A stretch of 64,000 nucleotides of DNA from Maratus speciosus. Its lineage: Eukaryota; Arthropoda; Arachnida; Araneae; Salticidae. The stretch lies in the NCBI GenBank assembly GCA_963932465.1, contig OZ010796.1:72853974-72917973 (forward strand). Direction: 5' to 3'. The notes beneath the pieces are model-generated. The model searched no databases. It was not told where the DNA came from and saw only the letters and a program-made list of their open reading frames with translations. Every line of letters begins with the position of its first letter. Positions within the stretch are counted from its first letter, which is position 1. A program made the translations under genes and the position numbers. This document shows, one piece after another, positions 47,621 through 57,144 of the stretch.

Positions 47621-48143
47621 TAAGTTATAAACAAATATGTTCAACTGCTTTGGAAAATTTCGTCCGGTGGGCATGATACGCCTTATAGAATTATCTGAAA
47701 CACAAAAATAATTTTTTTTTCGTAAACTTCGTGAGTATAGCTTCTAGTTAAATTAAAGGAACCCATAAATTTATTTTCAAAAGGTTATGTAATGGCTGAT
47801 TTAAAAAAAAAATTGTTTGTTAAAAAAATTCGTTCTTATTTGTTAATAACTTTTTTAAAAATAATTTTTATAAAAGCGTTAATTCATATCGAAGGCAATT
47901 AAATAAGCTTGATTTTGTTTGTAAAATTAAAGATGATCCATTGAGTAGTTTTTTTTTTAATTTTGCCCACCGTGTCAACCACATTTTTTGACACGGTGGG
48001 CAAGATTAAAAGAAAAACTACGAACTCACGAAGTTTACGAAAAAAAATTATTTTTGTGTTTCAGATAATTCTACAAGGCGCTATCATGCCCACCGTCCAG
48101 ACGAAATTTTCCAAAGCAGTTGAACATATTTGTTTATAACTTA
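47621..48143. mobile_element. nested foldback in right arm
   Basis: Ends TAAGTTATAAACAAATATG and CATATTTGTTTATAACTTA, arms of about 110 bases. Near the centre is a perfect 16-base hairpin stem, TTGCCCACCGTGTCAA (47963-47978) with its inverse at 47988-48003. The matching place in the left arm (about 45138-45165) lacks the insert, showing CTCTAACAAGGAG uninterrupted. Confidence 0.82.
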
Positions 48144-48268
48144 GAGTAGAACCAACAAAATCTAATAAAAAAATTATTGTACGTATCTTAAGGTATACAC
48201 AATAAACTGTTAAAATTTCAAAAAGATCCATCATGCAGTTTTCCTTTAAAAAAATCATAAAAAAGTGT

Positions 48269-48326
48269 GAAAAGTTGTTTATTCAAATTTCAAAACCTTA
48301 TACGTACCATTAGCATTTAATTAAGG
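48269..48326 (+). repeat. 58-base direct repeat flanking the large foldback (right)
   Basis: Partner of 44932-44989, directly abutting the end of the right arm. Confidence 0.8.
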
Positions 48327-49016
48327 TAAACGGGGAATTTGCGACTAGTATTTTATTTAATTTTTATAACGCTACTCTCTTGATTTAGGGCAAACACAAA
48401 AAGTAGGAGGGATAGATGATATAAGGAATGTACAACAAGTACCTACAAGTATTAACACTGGCTCCCAATTCATCTCATTTATTTACCCTATATTTTTCTT
48501 TAGTCTCATGAAATACACACTTTTAAAAATTTAAAGAAAATGATAATTGCATTGCTTTTTCGTTTTCGGCCGGTGACATGGATTTCTCAGTTGTTCCAAA
48601 AGCACTATACAAACTATATGGCCGTGTCTGACTACTCACTTATGAGGGCAACCTAGTTTGTGAACGCATTATACGACATCTAACACATGTGCGTGCATTC
48701 ATTATGCATCGGTCTATAGGTAAACAACAGAGAGAAAAAGCATTTAAAATAATTTGAAATTTATCAAAATTTTCTTTAAATTGAAAGAAACTACCATTAA
48801 AGCGAGTATCATTCAACCAGGGTTTTTCTAGTTGCCAGACTGTGCATTTCATGGTTGCAATTTTATGTTATATCATATTTTCGTATTTCTTTTTGCAACC
48901 ATGTTAACAATAATATTATTTCTATTTTAATGTGTTAAAAGTAGTGGATGGGCTATACATATTAAACACTTTATCTCTGTGTTAATCACTAAAAGAAAAT
49001 AAAAATTGGCTTTCTA
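48327..49016. other. no feature seen
   Basis: Unassigned sequence between the direct repeat and the Tc1 palindrome; presumably interior of the pogo-like shell. Confidence 0.35.
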
Positions 49017-49256
49017 CACTGGCGGGAAAAAAATCCCAACACCAAGAAAGACTTGTGTTAGATAAACAAAATTTGGTAGGCATGTTTATACATCTGAAAG
49101 ATGACATCGATTGAAATTTCGCGCTTCGCGCATAAGTGTGGCGCTAGTGGCGCCACTCAGAACTTGCAGATCAGGTTTACTTTAAATGCGTGCTGTAAAG
49201 TTCGTGGGCGTTATTTAGCTACGAAACGTGACGTATTGAGTTGATGTTAGCCAACA

Positions 49257-49727
49257 ATGCCTTTAACAAGACGAAGAAGCCACTGTCAACAGCTCCCCGA
49301 GTTGGAACGAGGTCGCATATTCGGGCTACGAGAAGGTGGATTTTCTTTCAGCGATATTGCAGAAACACTTGGCTGGAATGTATCCACTGTGCATGATTGT
49401 TGGAAACAGTGGTCAAGGGATGGTGCTGCCTCAAGAAGGCCGGGTTCCAGGCGGCCACGTGCACTCCTGAGAGGGAAGATCACCATATTTGGCATACGAC
49501 TGTGGCGCATCGTACTGCGTCTGCGGCAGAAATTCGAGCTGTAGTTGGTACCACAGTGACACAACGAACTGTTAGAAATCGGTTACTTCAAGGACAGCTC
49601 CGAACCAGGCGCCCTGTAGCGTGCATTCTACTGACTCCATACCATTGCCGTTTGCGACTCCATTCGTGTCAAGCCAGTGCTCATTGGAGGGCGGAGTGGA
49701 GATCTGCTGTGTTTTCTGATGAAAAAG
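49257..49727 (+). pseudogene. Tc1 transposase N-terminal half, left arm
   Basis: Begins MPLTRRRSHCQQLPELERGR and continues through a helix-turn-helix (LREGGFSFSDIAETLG, NVSTVHDCWKQW) and a basic RRPGSRRPR linker. After a frame break near 49465 it resumes as PEREDHHIWHTTVAHRTAS and runs to EWRSAVFSDE, where the first catalytic aspartate of the DDE domain would lie. The sequence stops there at the palindrome centre, so no active enzyme is encoded. Confidence 0.9.
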
Positions 49728-50185
49728 AAACACAACAGATCTCCACTCCGCCCACCAATGAGCACTGGCTTGACACGAATGGAGTCGCAAACGGCAATGG
49801 CTTGGAGTCAGTAGAATGCACGCTACAGGGCGCCTGGTTCGGAGCTGTCCTTGAAGTAACCGATTTCTAACAGTTCGTTGTGTAACTGTGGTTCCAACTA
49901 CAGCTCGAATTTCTACCGCAGACGCAGTACGCTGCGCCACAGTCGAACGCCGAATACGGCGATCTTCCCTCTCAGGAGTACACGTGGCCGCCTGGAACCC
50001 GGTCTTCTTGATGCAGCACCATCCATTGACCAATGTTTCCAACAATCATGCACAGTGGATACATTCCAGCCAAGTGTTTCTGCAATATCGCGGAAAGAAA
50101 ATCCACCTTCTCGTAGCCCGAATATGCGACCTCGTTCCAACTCGGGGAGCTGTTGACAGTGGCTTCTTCGTCTTGTTAAAGGCAT
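49722..50185 (-). pseudogene. Tc1 transposase N-terminal half, right arm
   Basis: Inverted copy of the left-arm sequence with scattered substitutions. It has the same frame break after RRPGSRRPRV, so the break most likely pre-dates the duplication. It stops at EWRSVVF at the centre, before a complete first aspartate motif. Confidence 0.9.
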
Positions 50186-50420
50186 TCTTGGCTAACATCA
50201 ACTCAATACGTCACGTTTCGTAGCTAAATAACGCCCACGAACTTTACAGCACGCATTTAAAGTAAACCATATCTGCAAGTTATGAGTGGCGCCACTAGCG
50301 CCACACTTATACGCGAAATTTGAATCGATGTCATCTTTCAGATGTATAAACACGGCTACCAAATTTCGTTTATCTAACGCAAGTCTTTCTTGGTGTTGGG
50401 ATTTTTTTTTTCCGTCTGTG

Positions 50421-51044
50421 TATAAATGTGTGAAACTTGATTAAACTACGATATTTGGATTCTAGAATAATGTTTATCTTCTTTTTGAAAAGCTAATATA
50501 CATACAAAACAGATTATCAAGCAATTATATCCATTGAAATAAAATTAATAAGCCTAGTTTAAAAAAAAAATCCTGGCGACTGAAAGTATACATCAGAAAA
50601 TAAAAGATTAGTAAATAAAAGAACCTTTGGATAAAAATTGTGGTGTAGCATTTAAAAGTATTCCTAAATCCTACATAAAGATTTTTTTTGAGGGGGGGGG
50701 GGGGTAGCACTAAAATTTTAAAATATTCTTGATACAGTATATTATTTTATCGAAAACGGGTACTCTTGAAGTGCATGTGGCGGGAGGAGGGGGGGGGGTC
50801 TAATGCTAAGGTACCAATGATATAGTTTGTAAACAAAAATTTAAATGAAAGAAATCTAGGTGTCAAACTTGACGACTAGGCAAAATTTCGGAGTCTTGAA
50901 ATCCAATAATTTAGTTGCATTTGACGACTAACGATGGCTAATTTCTAGCCCTGCATTCAACCTAAAAATAAACATGGTTGAATCCGGGCCATTATAATGG
51001 ATCGTTAAATTGAGGGAGGATATTGTTAAATCAAGGCTATACTG
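50421..51044. other. intron end with G/C-run; pogo-like terminus
   Basis: Contains two poly-G runs (about 50692-50703 and 50786-50798). The last about 40 bases are the pogo-like right end described above. Confidence 0.45.
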
Positions 51045-51051
51045 TACTTAC

Positions 51052-51217
51052 CTTGCACTTGGGGCATTTCTGCGCATTAAGTTGTCCGTGATTCCTTTCT
51101 CTCGCCCATGACCGTAAAAGTCGATCGCCTTTACGGAACTGCTTACAAGATAAGGAATTGTGCCAAGGGGCATGGCAATTGAAACACCACTTCAAGTTGC
51201 AAGACAGACAATTGATA
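51052..51217 (-). CDS. RNF217: RNF217-like E3 ligase, IBR/RING2-start exon
   Basis: 166-base exon on the minus strand. The first base completes a codon from an upstream exon, then 55 codons follow. Acceptor TTCTTTTGTAG, donor GTAAGTA. The protein INCLSCNLKWCFNCHAPWHN supplies the second half of the IBR zinc module (C-x2-C, C-x2-C-x4-H-x4-C). It continues SLSCKQFRKGDRLLRSWA and ends NAQKCPKCK, the first two cysteines of RING2. The order and spacing match known RNF217, including the KGD-LLR-WA helix between IBR and RING2. RBR ligases take ubiquitin from an E2 at RING1 and pass it through the RING2 cysteine to substrate. RING1 is not in this window as far as I can see. Confidence 0.95.
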
Positions 51218-51423
51218 CTACAAAAGAAAAAAAATTACAAATCACTTTTACATAAAAAATAGATTTAAAAAGCATTACAAAGAAAAATATTGTTACTTTT
51301 GTTGTTGTTGTTGTTATGCTGTTCTGAAATCTAATACTTTTACTTTATGGCGCATTCACGTAGTTGCCATGTGGTCAAATTTTAGTTCACGTAGTCAAAT
51401 TTTAGAAGAATAGAAATTTTATT
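51218..51423. other. upstream intron sequence
   Basis: Short AT-rich stretch with a GTT trinucleotide repeat (about 51300-51314). Confidence 0.4.
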
Positions 51424-52094
51424 ATGTGGGTCCGGGACACATTTTAAAATAATTTTTATTTATTGACTTAAAATTTTGAAATTTTTTGTGATAGTTAACC
51501 ATATGATTTGTAAACAAAATCATATGACAAAACTTCTCATAATTTTTTAAAATTTTAAATTTATTAAAAAGTGGGTAATTTAAAATTGTTATAACTCGAA
51601 ATTTGTAGAATTTAAATTTTTTTGCATTTAAATAAACAGAAATATATACGTTTTAATTTTGATTCAGCATTTAAAAAAATATTAATTTAAATAAAAATTT
51701 AAAATATTTAAAGTAAAAATTGAAAAAAAAAATTACGTAACTTAAAAAAATCATATTTTTAAAAGTAAATATTTTTTTCAAATTTGCTGAATCAAAATTA
51801 AAGTAAAACAATTGAAAAAGACATGTCCCAAGTTTGAAACATGTATCTTTAACGGTTCTTGACTTATAACTATTTTAATACGAGAAATGGGGGAAAAAAA
51901 CCATCATGAAGAAAAACGCATTTTCACAAGAATTCGTTTAAAAAAAAAAACGAAAAAATTAATATTTCATATTCCAATCAAAATAGAAACAGGATTTAAA
52001 CGTCAGTTTAAGCAGAAAAAAAAACAGAGAAATTTTTAATGCAATAAAATATTTTTAGAAAATTTGAAGATTTTTGTGTCCCGGACCCCCTTAA
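51424..52094. mobile_element. TTAA-like element with GGGTCCGGGACACA ends
   Basis: Left end TTATGTGGGTCCGGGACACA and right end TGTGTCCCGGACCCCCTTAA are inverted copies; the flanks are TTAT and TTAA. The AT-rich interior has many near-palindromic AAATTT runs. No coding capacity. Confidence 0.7.
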
Positions 52095-52646
52095 ATAAAG
52101 ACTTTAACAAGTAACCATATGGAAAGGAGAAACATTTCATCAACCCTTTTGTAATGTCGCACGAACCCAGTTCGGGCATCTCCAATTTCTTGTAATTATT
52201 CAAATGCAATTTGATCTGTGCAATATTTTATTCTTTTACATGAAGGCTAATTTCAAAACTTTTTCTTTCAAAACGAAAGCATATTTAAACACACAATTCT
52301 TTATTTTCTTATTATTTAAATTATAGTTGTGAGGATCATAATAAACAATCTTATATAGAAATGGACCATATTCTCCCTTTCGGTTCGACGCTACAAAACT
52401 TTCTTCTGCATGGGAATAACATTCGTATCCGCACCATTGAAAAGCACTATTTTTAGAAAATTTATGCTTATATTTTATTTTTATATGAAGTTTTAGACAT
52501 TTTAAAGGACTGGTATGTGTTATACATGAATTCTTTTCTCCATTTTAAAGCAATTGCATGCATATTTTTCCTTTTATTTATAAAATGAAAATTTAAAATT
52601 TTAATTTATGAGTATATATGGATTTTAATTACCATGTATATATTTT
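52095..52646. other. unassigned, GC-richer patch at 52376-52450
   Basis: The minus strand stays open for about 100 codons across 52241-52545 without a start codon, and the patch at 52376-52450 is less AT-rich than its flanks. No domain recognised; the frame could be an exon of something or chance. Confidence 0.3.
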
Positions 52647-53036
52647 AAATAAAGACACAATATTGCTTAATGGTATACAAAAGAGGAACTTTAATAAGTT
52701 AAAAGTTAATTTCTACGTTTCGAGCTGTTTCTACAGCCGTCTTCAGAAAAATAGGATGGTAAAATGGCTCAAAGTTCAGAGACGAAAGCTTCCTTGTGCA
52801 AGAGAAAATGAGTCGAAACTTGACCAATGATTTGATGAATTTTGGTATTCAAATCATTTGTGAAGTTTCGACTAATTTTCTCGTGCTCAGGAAGCTTTTG
52901 TCTCTGAACTTTGAGCATTTTTACCATCATATTTTCCTGAAGACGGCTGTAGAAACAGCTGGAAGCGTAGAAATTAACTTTTAACTTATTAAAGTTCCTC
53001 TTTTGCGTACCATTAAGCAATATTGTGTCTTTATTT
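52647..53036. mobile_element. 390-base palindromic MITE
   Basis: Arms match from AAATAAAGACACAATATTGC inward almost to the centre (about 52835). They include GCTGTTTCTACAGCCGTCTTC, written here as positions 52724-52744, and its inverse at 52935-52962. The open frames on both strands are the arms. Confidence 0.85.
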
Positions 53037-53930
53037 ATTATATTTCATGGTGCAATTGTCCAGTATGTGTTATGTATATATTTATCTGCAATATTTTAAG
53101 CATGCATTTACTGTATTTATGTTGCATCAAATGACGCAATAAGGTAAAAAAACGCGCTAGCCGCTGTTTTTACACCACGTGATTCTCACCGTGACGTCAC
53201 ATGAATACTGTCCATAGCCAAAAAATGTTCTGTAATAGTAAAAAAGCAAAATAGTCTTTTTATTAATTTATGATGTTTTTCAAAACAGACTCATCTGCAG
53301 CGTAAAAGTTACGGCAATAAGCTAAACGTGAATTTTTATAAAATTGAAAAGAGCTAAGTAAACATCTAAAACGGGCAAGAAATTACAAGCAATTCGTGCG
53401 AGATATCGTTTGTAATTTAATGGTTCAAAACTTTAGTCTTGGAAAATTGAGGGTGAATTATTCTAAAATGTATACAAATGTATATCCCAAAATTAAAACT
53501 TTTAAATTAAGTTTTTTAAGAAAATTTGAGCAAGCAGTAAAAAGCTCAATTACGAAATGCACGGTCGCTTGACCATGCATTCTACCGAAACATGTTTAGA
53601 TAAAAGGACCAATCATATTTTGAGTTCTAAACATACTTCATATAAGTATATTCAGTGGAAGTAGAAAAAAAAAACACTTTTCCCAACTGCTGGCTCCAAT
53701 TAATTCGGTTCTTCATTCAAACTTGACCTTCAAACTCCAATTACATAGTGGCATAAAATCGAATCTATGCTTTTCTTTTTTTTTTTTTTTTTTGCTATTA
53801 ATTTATCGTTTTTACAAAATATTATTGTAATAAATAAATAAAATTGTCAGCCCGACATAGATCAGATACTCAGCCCCGACAAAAAGAAAATTAACCGAAA
53901 CTTTGAGCAGAAATTTTGAATATAGTAGTA
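53037..53930. other. unassigned; CRE and E-box near 53176-53199
   Basis: CACGTG at 53176-53181 and TGACGTCA at 53192-53199 occur within 25 bases, but without other promoter signals. Otherwise AT-rich with a T tract at 53770-53793. Confidence 0.35.
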
Positions 53931-54097
53931 CAGAGTGTCCTAAAAGTTCCCGTACTGGCGACATATGTATTTATTATTCACAAAAGAACAAACCTTAAAA
54001 CGATTACCTTTATGCTAATGATAAAACGCACTTTAACCATCACGTAGAAAAAAACACTGAACTTACATTTATAATAATATGCATAAACATTTATAAT

Positions 54098-54684
54098 TAT
54101 AAATGCTCAAAATATTCAACGCTTTCTAGGGGGCAAAGCTGAACTTGTTTGCGCATGTTTGTAGAAAGATGTTTTAACATGCTGAGAGTGACTTCTTGTA
54201 TCCTTTGAGTAATGGCAATTTTCAGATCATCTATTGTTTGAGGATTATTTTCATAAACTTTTTTCTTTAAATATCCCCACAGACAAAAGTCCGAGATGCT
54301 CAGATCAGAGGATAGAGCTGGCCAAAGATTTTTTTAAATGTGTCGATCGCCAAAAAATTCTTCAAGCATGTCCATGGTTCCATCACTTGTATGGAATGTT
54401 GCCCCATCTTGTTGGAACAAAGAATCTCGTTCATTCACTTCTAACAATACAACAAATTACTGGATAAGTTCCCTGTATACAAAGCTATCAACAGTTGATT
54501 TGAAAAACAGAGGTCCAACAATCCTTTTGCGTGATACACCACACCGTACGCCAATTTTTTGAGAATGTAAAGGCTGGTGTAACAATTTTCGGCGTTCAAC
54601 TCCTGTTCTTGTCTTCCACCGAGCCTGCATTACGAAATCGTCTAACGAGCCGATATAACGTATCTTTACCCGATATTGCATCAT
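54098..54684 (-). pseudogene. mariner-like transposase, broken
   Basis: Minus strand. A first segment ends RIVGPLFFKSTVDSFVYREL. A second, in another frame, includes LFQQDGATFHTSDGTMD, with the second catalytic aspartate in QQDGA. A third includes WPALSSDLSISDFCLWGYLK, with the third acidic residue. It finishes VEYFEHL and a stop at 54098. At least two frame changes and a stop interrupt it. The motif set is that of mariner/Tc1-type DDE/D transposases. The N-terminal DNA-binding part is not seen. Confidence 0.85.
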
Positions 54685-54904
54685 TTGGATGCATTTATTT
54701 CGCCAAACATCTTTGCACTATTCATATGATTTACATTCAAAATAAGTTTCGAGCAGCACAATTCTCTGAATGTGTGATAAATTAATTTCCCTATGAAGAA
54801 CAAAATAACATAGAATTTTATTCTCTCACAAATTAAGTTCGAAAAGAACCAAACGATAAAATCTCAAGCATTAATGCAATTAAGCAGACGATAAAATTTA
54901 ATGT

Positions 54905-55250
54905 TTCAATTGGCGATTCAAGCGCTCGAATACGCAATCTGGTGGAGAAAAGATGTAACTTCTCGCTTCAGGATAGTACCGTGCAAGCGCATTGCATTAC
55001 ATGTATTTTAAATTTGTTCAGAAAGATTATTTTTTTGCACAATTTCAGATTTCCTGTGGCATTTTTGTTCTGCCTTATATGAAAAAGTAAAAATTATCCG
55101 AATTTGAATATCTAAAACTTTCAAATGCATTTACAATAAAGAATTATTTCAATGGCACTTTAACATTAGTTAAAGGGAAATTAAAGGGACAATTTTCTTG
55201 TGCCGAAGGCTGCGAGCAGCGCCTCTATAGGCCGTTTTAATTCCCAGTAA
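54905..55250 (+). repeat. W repeat, copy 2 (uninterrupted)
   Basis: Matches 24163-24430 plus 24857-24935. It reads through TTAAAGGGA (55169-55177) where R1 is inserted in copy 1. Confidence 0.72.
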
Positions 55251-55273
55251 AAAAATCATCGACAATGAGTTCA

Positions 55274-55935
55274 TTAAGGCTGATCTTAACTGCTCTGCTC
55301 AACAAGCGCAAACCGTTTTGACACATTTACAAATTCATTTTTTAACGGAAAGGTATAAAATTGGAAAGCCTGGCCATGGAAGCGATTTGGAATTGATCTG
55401 TTTTTTTCCATTTTTTGATCCATCCATTACCTATTGAGTTATACGCGACTTTGATCACGTGACAATCACGTTTTTCGCCCGCTCTTGAATGCTTTTTCTT
55501 CCTTCGCGCGGAAATTCGGTTCAAAACGCCCACTTTGACACTATTTTTTGAAAGATCTATTGAGTTTGCAAAAAAAATGAAAAAAAAAAAAACCAGCTCA
55601 ATTACATAGTTTCTGAACAAGAACACCAGAGCTGGTTTCATGCATTTTTGAACAAAAATAAATTAACACGTTCACTGCCGCAAAAAGTAAGAATCTTTAT
55701 ATTTTTTCTTGAAAGTCGTTTGCCACCAAAAATTCTGAAAGGTAAATTTCGCTTTACTAATACAGCGAAATTTCTGCCAATAAATAAGGCAATTTTTCTT
55801 ATTTTAAAATAATGGTGAGAAAGTAATAAAGTAAAGCCACGAATATGAAAGCTACGAGTATAATCGTAGCGTGGCAGTCAATGTGTTAAAACTTATGTCA
55901 GAAAGTTGCCCTTTTGTATTTGAGAACACCCTTAA
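55274..55935 (-). mobile_element. TTAA element R5, with a nested TTAA element
   Basis: Reverse-oriented relative of R4. TTAA at 55274-55277 and 55932-55935. The sequence is interrupted at an internal TTAA by 55663-55889. The right end sits within about 10 bases of the mariner-like right TIR. Confidence 0.85.
55663..55889. mobile_element. piggyBac-like MITE nested in R5
   Basis: TTAA at 55663-55666 and 55886-55889. The ends CACGTTCACTGCCGC and GTGGCAGTCAATGTG are inverted copies. R4 has the uninterrupted sequence AAATAAATTAAAACTTAT at the matching place. Such ends recur in piggyBac-type MITEs. Confidence 0.9.
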
Positions 55936-56169
55936 GTTGGAGTACGGAAACTTTTATAACACACGGTATAACGGCAGCTTAAATTCGTCTACTGAATTTG
56001 AGTTATAATGTTGATTTTAAAATTTCAAAACTATATTCAGTTTAAATTTGTTTCTGCAGTTCTTATTGCCAAGTTTTAGAAAAGCTGCAGAATCTTTTTG
56101 CAGCTTACCGCATGTTAAAATAAACTGAATGTTATAATAATTAAACTTTAAAGGAGAATTTTCAAACCG

Positions 56170-56396
56170 CACTGTAAAAAAAAATTATGTAACTTTACTC
56201 CATAAAATTAGCGGCGGCTATGCTTCCTCCATTTTATTGAGTAATTTAACCGATATAACCGGTGTTACTTACACTAATTAGACCAGTTATATCAGTTTTA
56301 ATTACACCATTACATAAGTTAGATTACGCCATAAAATTGGAGGCAGCATATTCCCACCAATTTTATGGAGTAACGTTACATAAATTTTTTACAGTG
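56170..56396. mobile_element. MITE with CACTGTAAAAAA ends
   Basis: Inverted ends CACTGTAAAAAA/TTTTTTACAGTG; inner arms contain ACTCCATAAAATTAG and its inverse. A second inverted block (GATATAACCGG/CCAGTTATATC) lies at the centre. Non-coding. Confidence 0.75.
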
Positions 56397-56533
56397 CGTA
56401 ACAGGGCAGGTGCGGTCTCTAAGACCGCAATGCTGATTAAGCCTAATGAGATATTTTAATGAAGTAGACACCACGATTTTAAAATAATCTCTTTCGTGCG
56501 AAGATTTCTTTGAAAACATTTTTTTTCTTTACT

Positions 56534-56672
56534 ACACTCTAAATTAAAATGTCTGAAATTCAGACACTTAAGTGTCTGAAATGGAGTGTTCAATTTTCAG
56601 ACATTTTAAAATGTCTGAATTTTTTCAGACACTTTGTGCGTCTGAATTTCAGACACTTCAAACGTCTGAATC
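56534..56672. repeat. alternating GTCTGAA/TTCAGAC array
   Basis: Nine heptamers in strict alternation of orientation: GTCTGAA five times and TTCAGAC four times between 56551 and 56670. Spacers vary from about 2 to 30 bases. A related array with GTCTTAA is at 59139-59352. A poly-C run follows at 56757-56776. Confidence 0.8.
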
Positions 56673-57144
56673 GCATCCATTTTTTTGTAAGCATCATACG
56701 TAGCCATGTTTGACCACGTTGAATCCTGGAAAAATATTTGGCTGTGGTCCTGCCACTCCCCCCCCCCCCCCCCCCCACAATACAGCCTGATTTTTTTGGT
56801 GCTCTCAGTTTTGGCATACAATTTTCGTTACGTTGATAATTTAAATCTTTTACGACATTGTACTGATTATAATCAATATCTTGAACTTCAGGAGTAGAAC
56901 AAGATTAAAAAACAAAAATATTTATCTAAATATTAGATTTTTTAAAATTTATTTTGTTTTTAACCTTATTTTACTTTAAAAGTTCAAAATATTGATTATA
57001 ATCAGTACAATTTCGAAACAGATTTAAAATATAAGCTTTACAAATATTGCACATCAAATTTGGGGGCACTACAGTCGTAGGGGGACGGGGCACTTCCCAG
57101 TTTGCCCTTCCTTTAATCAAGAAGTACTTTTGCAAAAAACGCAA

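Larger units (their letters stand above)
45008..48268. mobile_element. 3.3-kb foldback with tRNA-like sequences in both arms
   Basis: The left arm (45008 to about 45510) pairs with the right arm (about 46030 to 48268). The right arm is expanded by a hAT element (46168-47386) and a small foldback (47621-48143). Removing these leaves arms of about 500 bases and a central spacer of about 520. Each arm contains the same tRNA-like sequence (45331-45405; 46145-46167 plus 47387-47443). No transposase is recognisable. Confidence 0.8.
49017..50420. mobile_element. 1.4-kb Tc1 palindrome (two 5' halves head to head)
   Basis: Starts CACTGGCGGGAAAAAAATCC and ends with the inverted counterpart, with TA on both sides (49015-49016, 50421-50422). 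Each half runs from the same TIR through the untranslated region and start codon to the first third of the DDE domain. The halves meet at a short non-palindromic loop around 49714-49732. The arms are almost uninterrupted, about 700 bases each. Because both ends are the same TIR, the palindrome itself could have transposed. Confidence 0.92.
44840..51044. mobile_element. possible 6.2-kb pogo-like element or shell, heavily nested
   Basis: The left end CAGTCGAACCTCGATTTAAC and the reverse complement of the right end, CAGTATAGCCTTGATTTAAC, agree in the CAGT..A.CCT.GATTTAAC pattern of pogo/Tigger termini. The right side is followed by TA (51045-51046), which is also part of the splice donor of the IBR exon. 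The left flank is TG, not TA. Inside lie the tRNA-bearing foldback and the Tc1 palindrome. No pogo transposase was seen. Confidence 0.5.
28021..51051 (-). other. RNF217: intron of the RNF217-like gene (about 23.0 kb)
   Basis: Bounded by a GTAAGTA donor at 51051 and a CTTATAG acceptor at 28021. It contains R, Z, T, M and foldback elements and ends, beside the donor, in a pogo-like terminus. Confidence 0.85.
53931..55966. mobile_element. mariner-like element with nested insertions
   Basis: The ends CAGAGTGTCCTAAAAGTTCC and, inverted, CCGTGTGTTATAAAAGTTTC match over about 25 bases, with TA duplications at 53929-53930 and 55967-55968. A broken transposase lies on the minus strand. W copy 2 and R5 lie inside, and R5 itself contains another TTAA element. 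Confidence 0.85.

Noticed and set aside
52241..52545. About 100 open codons on the minus strand containing WCGYECYSHAEESF
   Set aside because: No start codon, no recognisable domain and no good donor; not a match to the missing RING1 of RNF217. A protein search would decide.
56757..56776. Glycine-rich frames on the minus strand
   Set aside because: Caused by the poly-C run.
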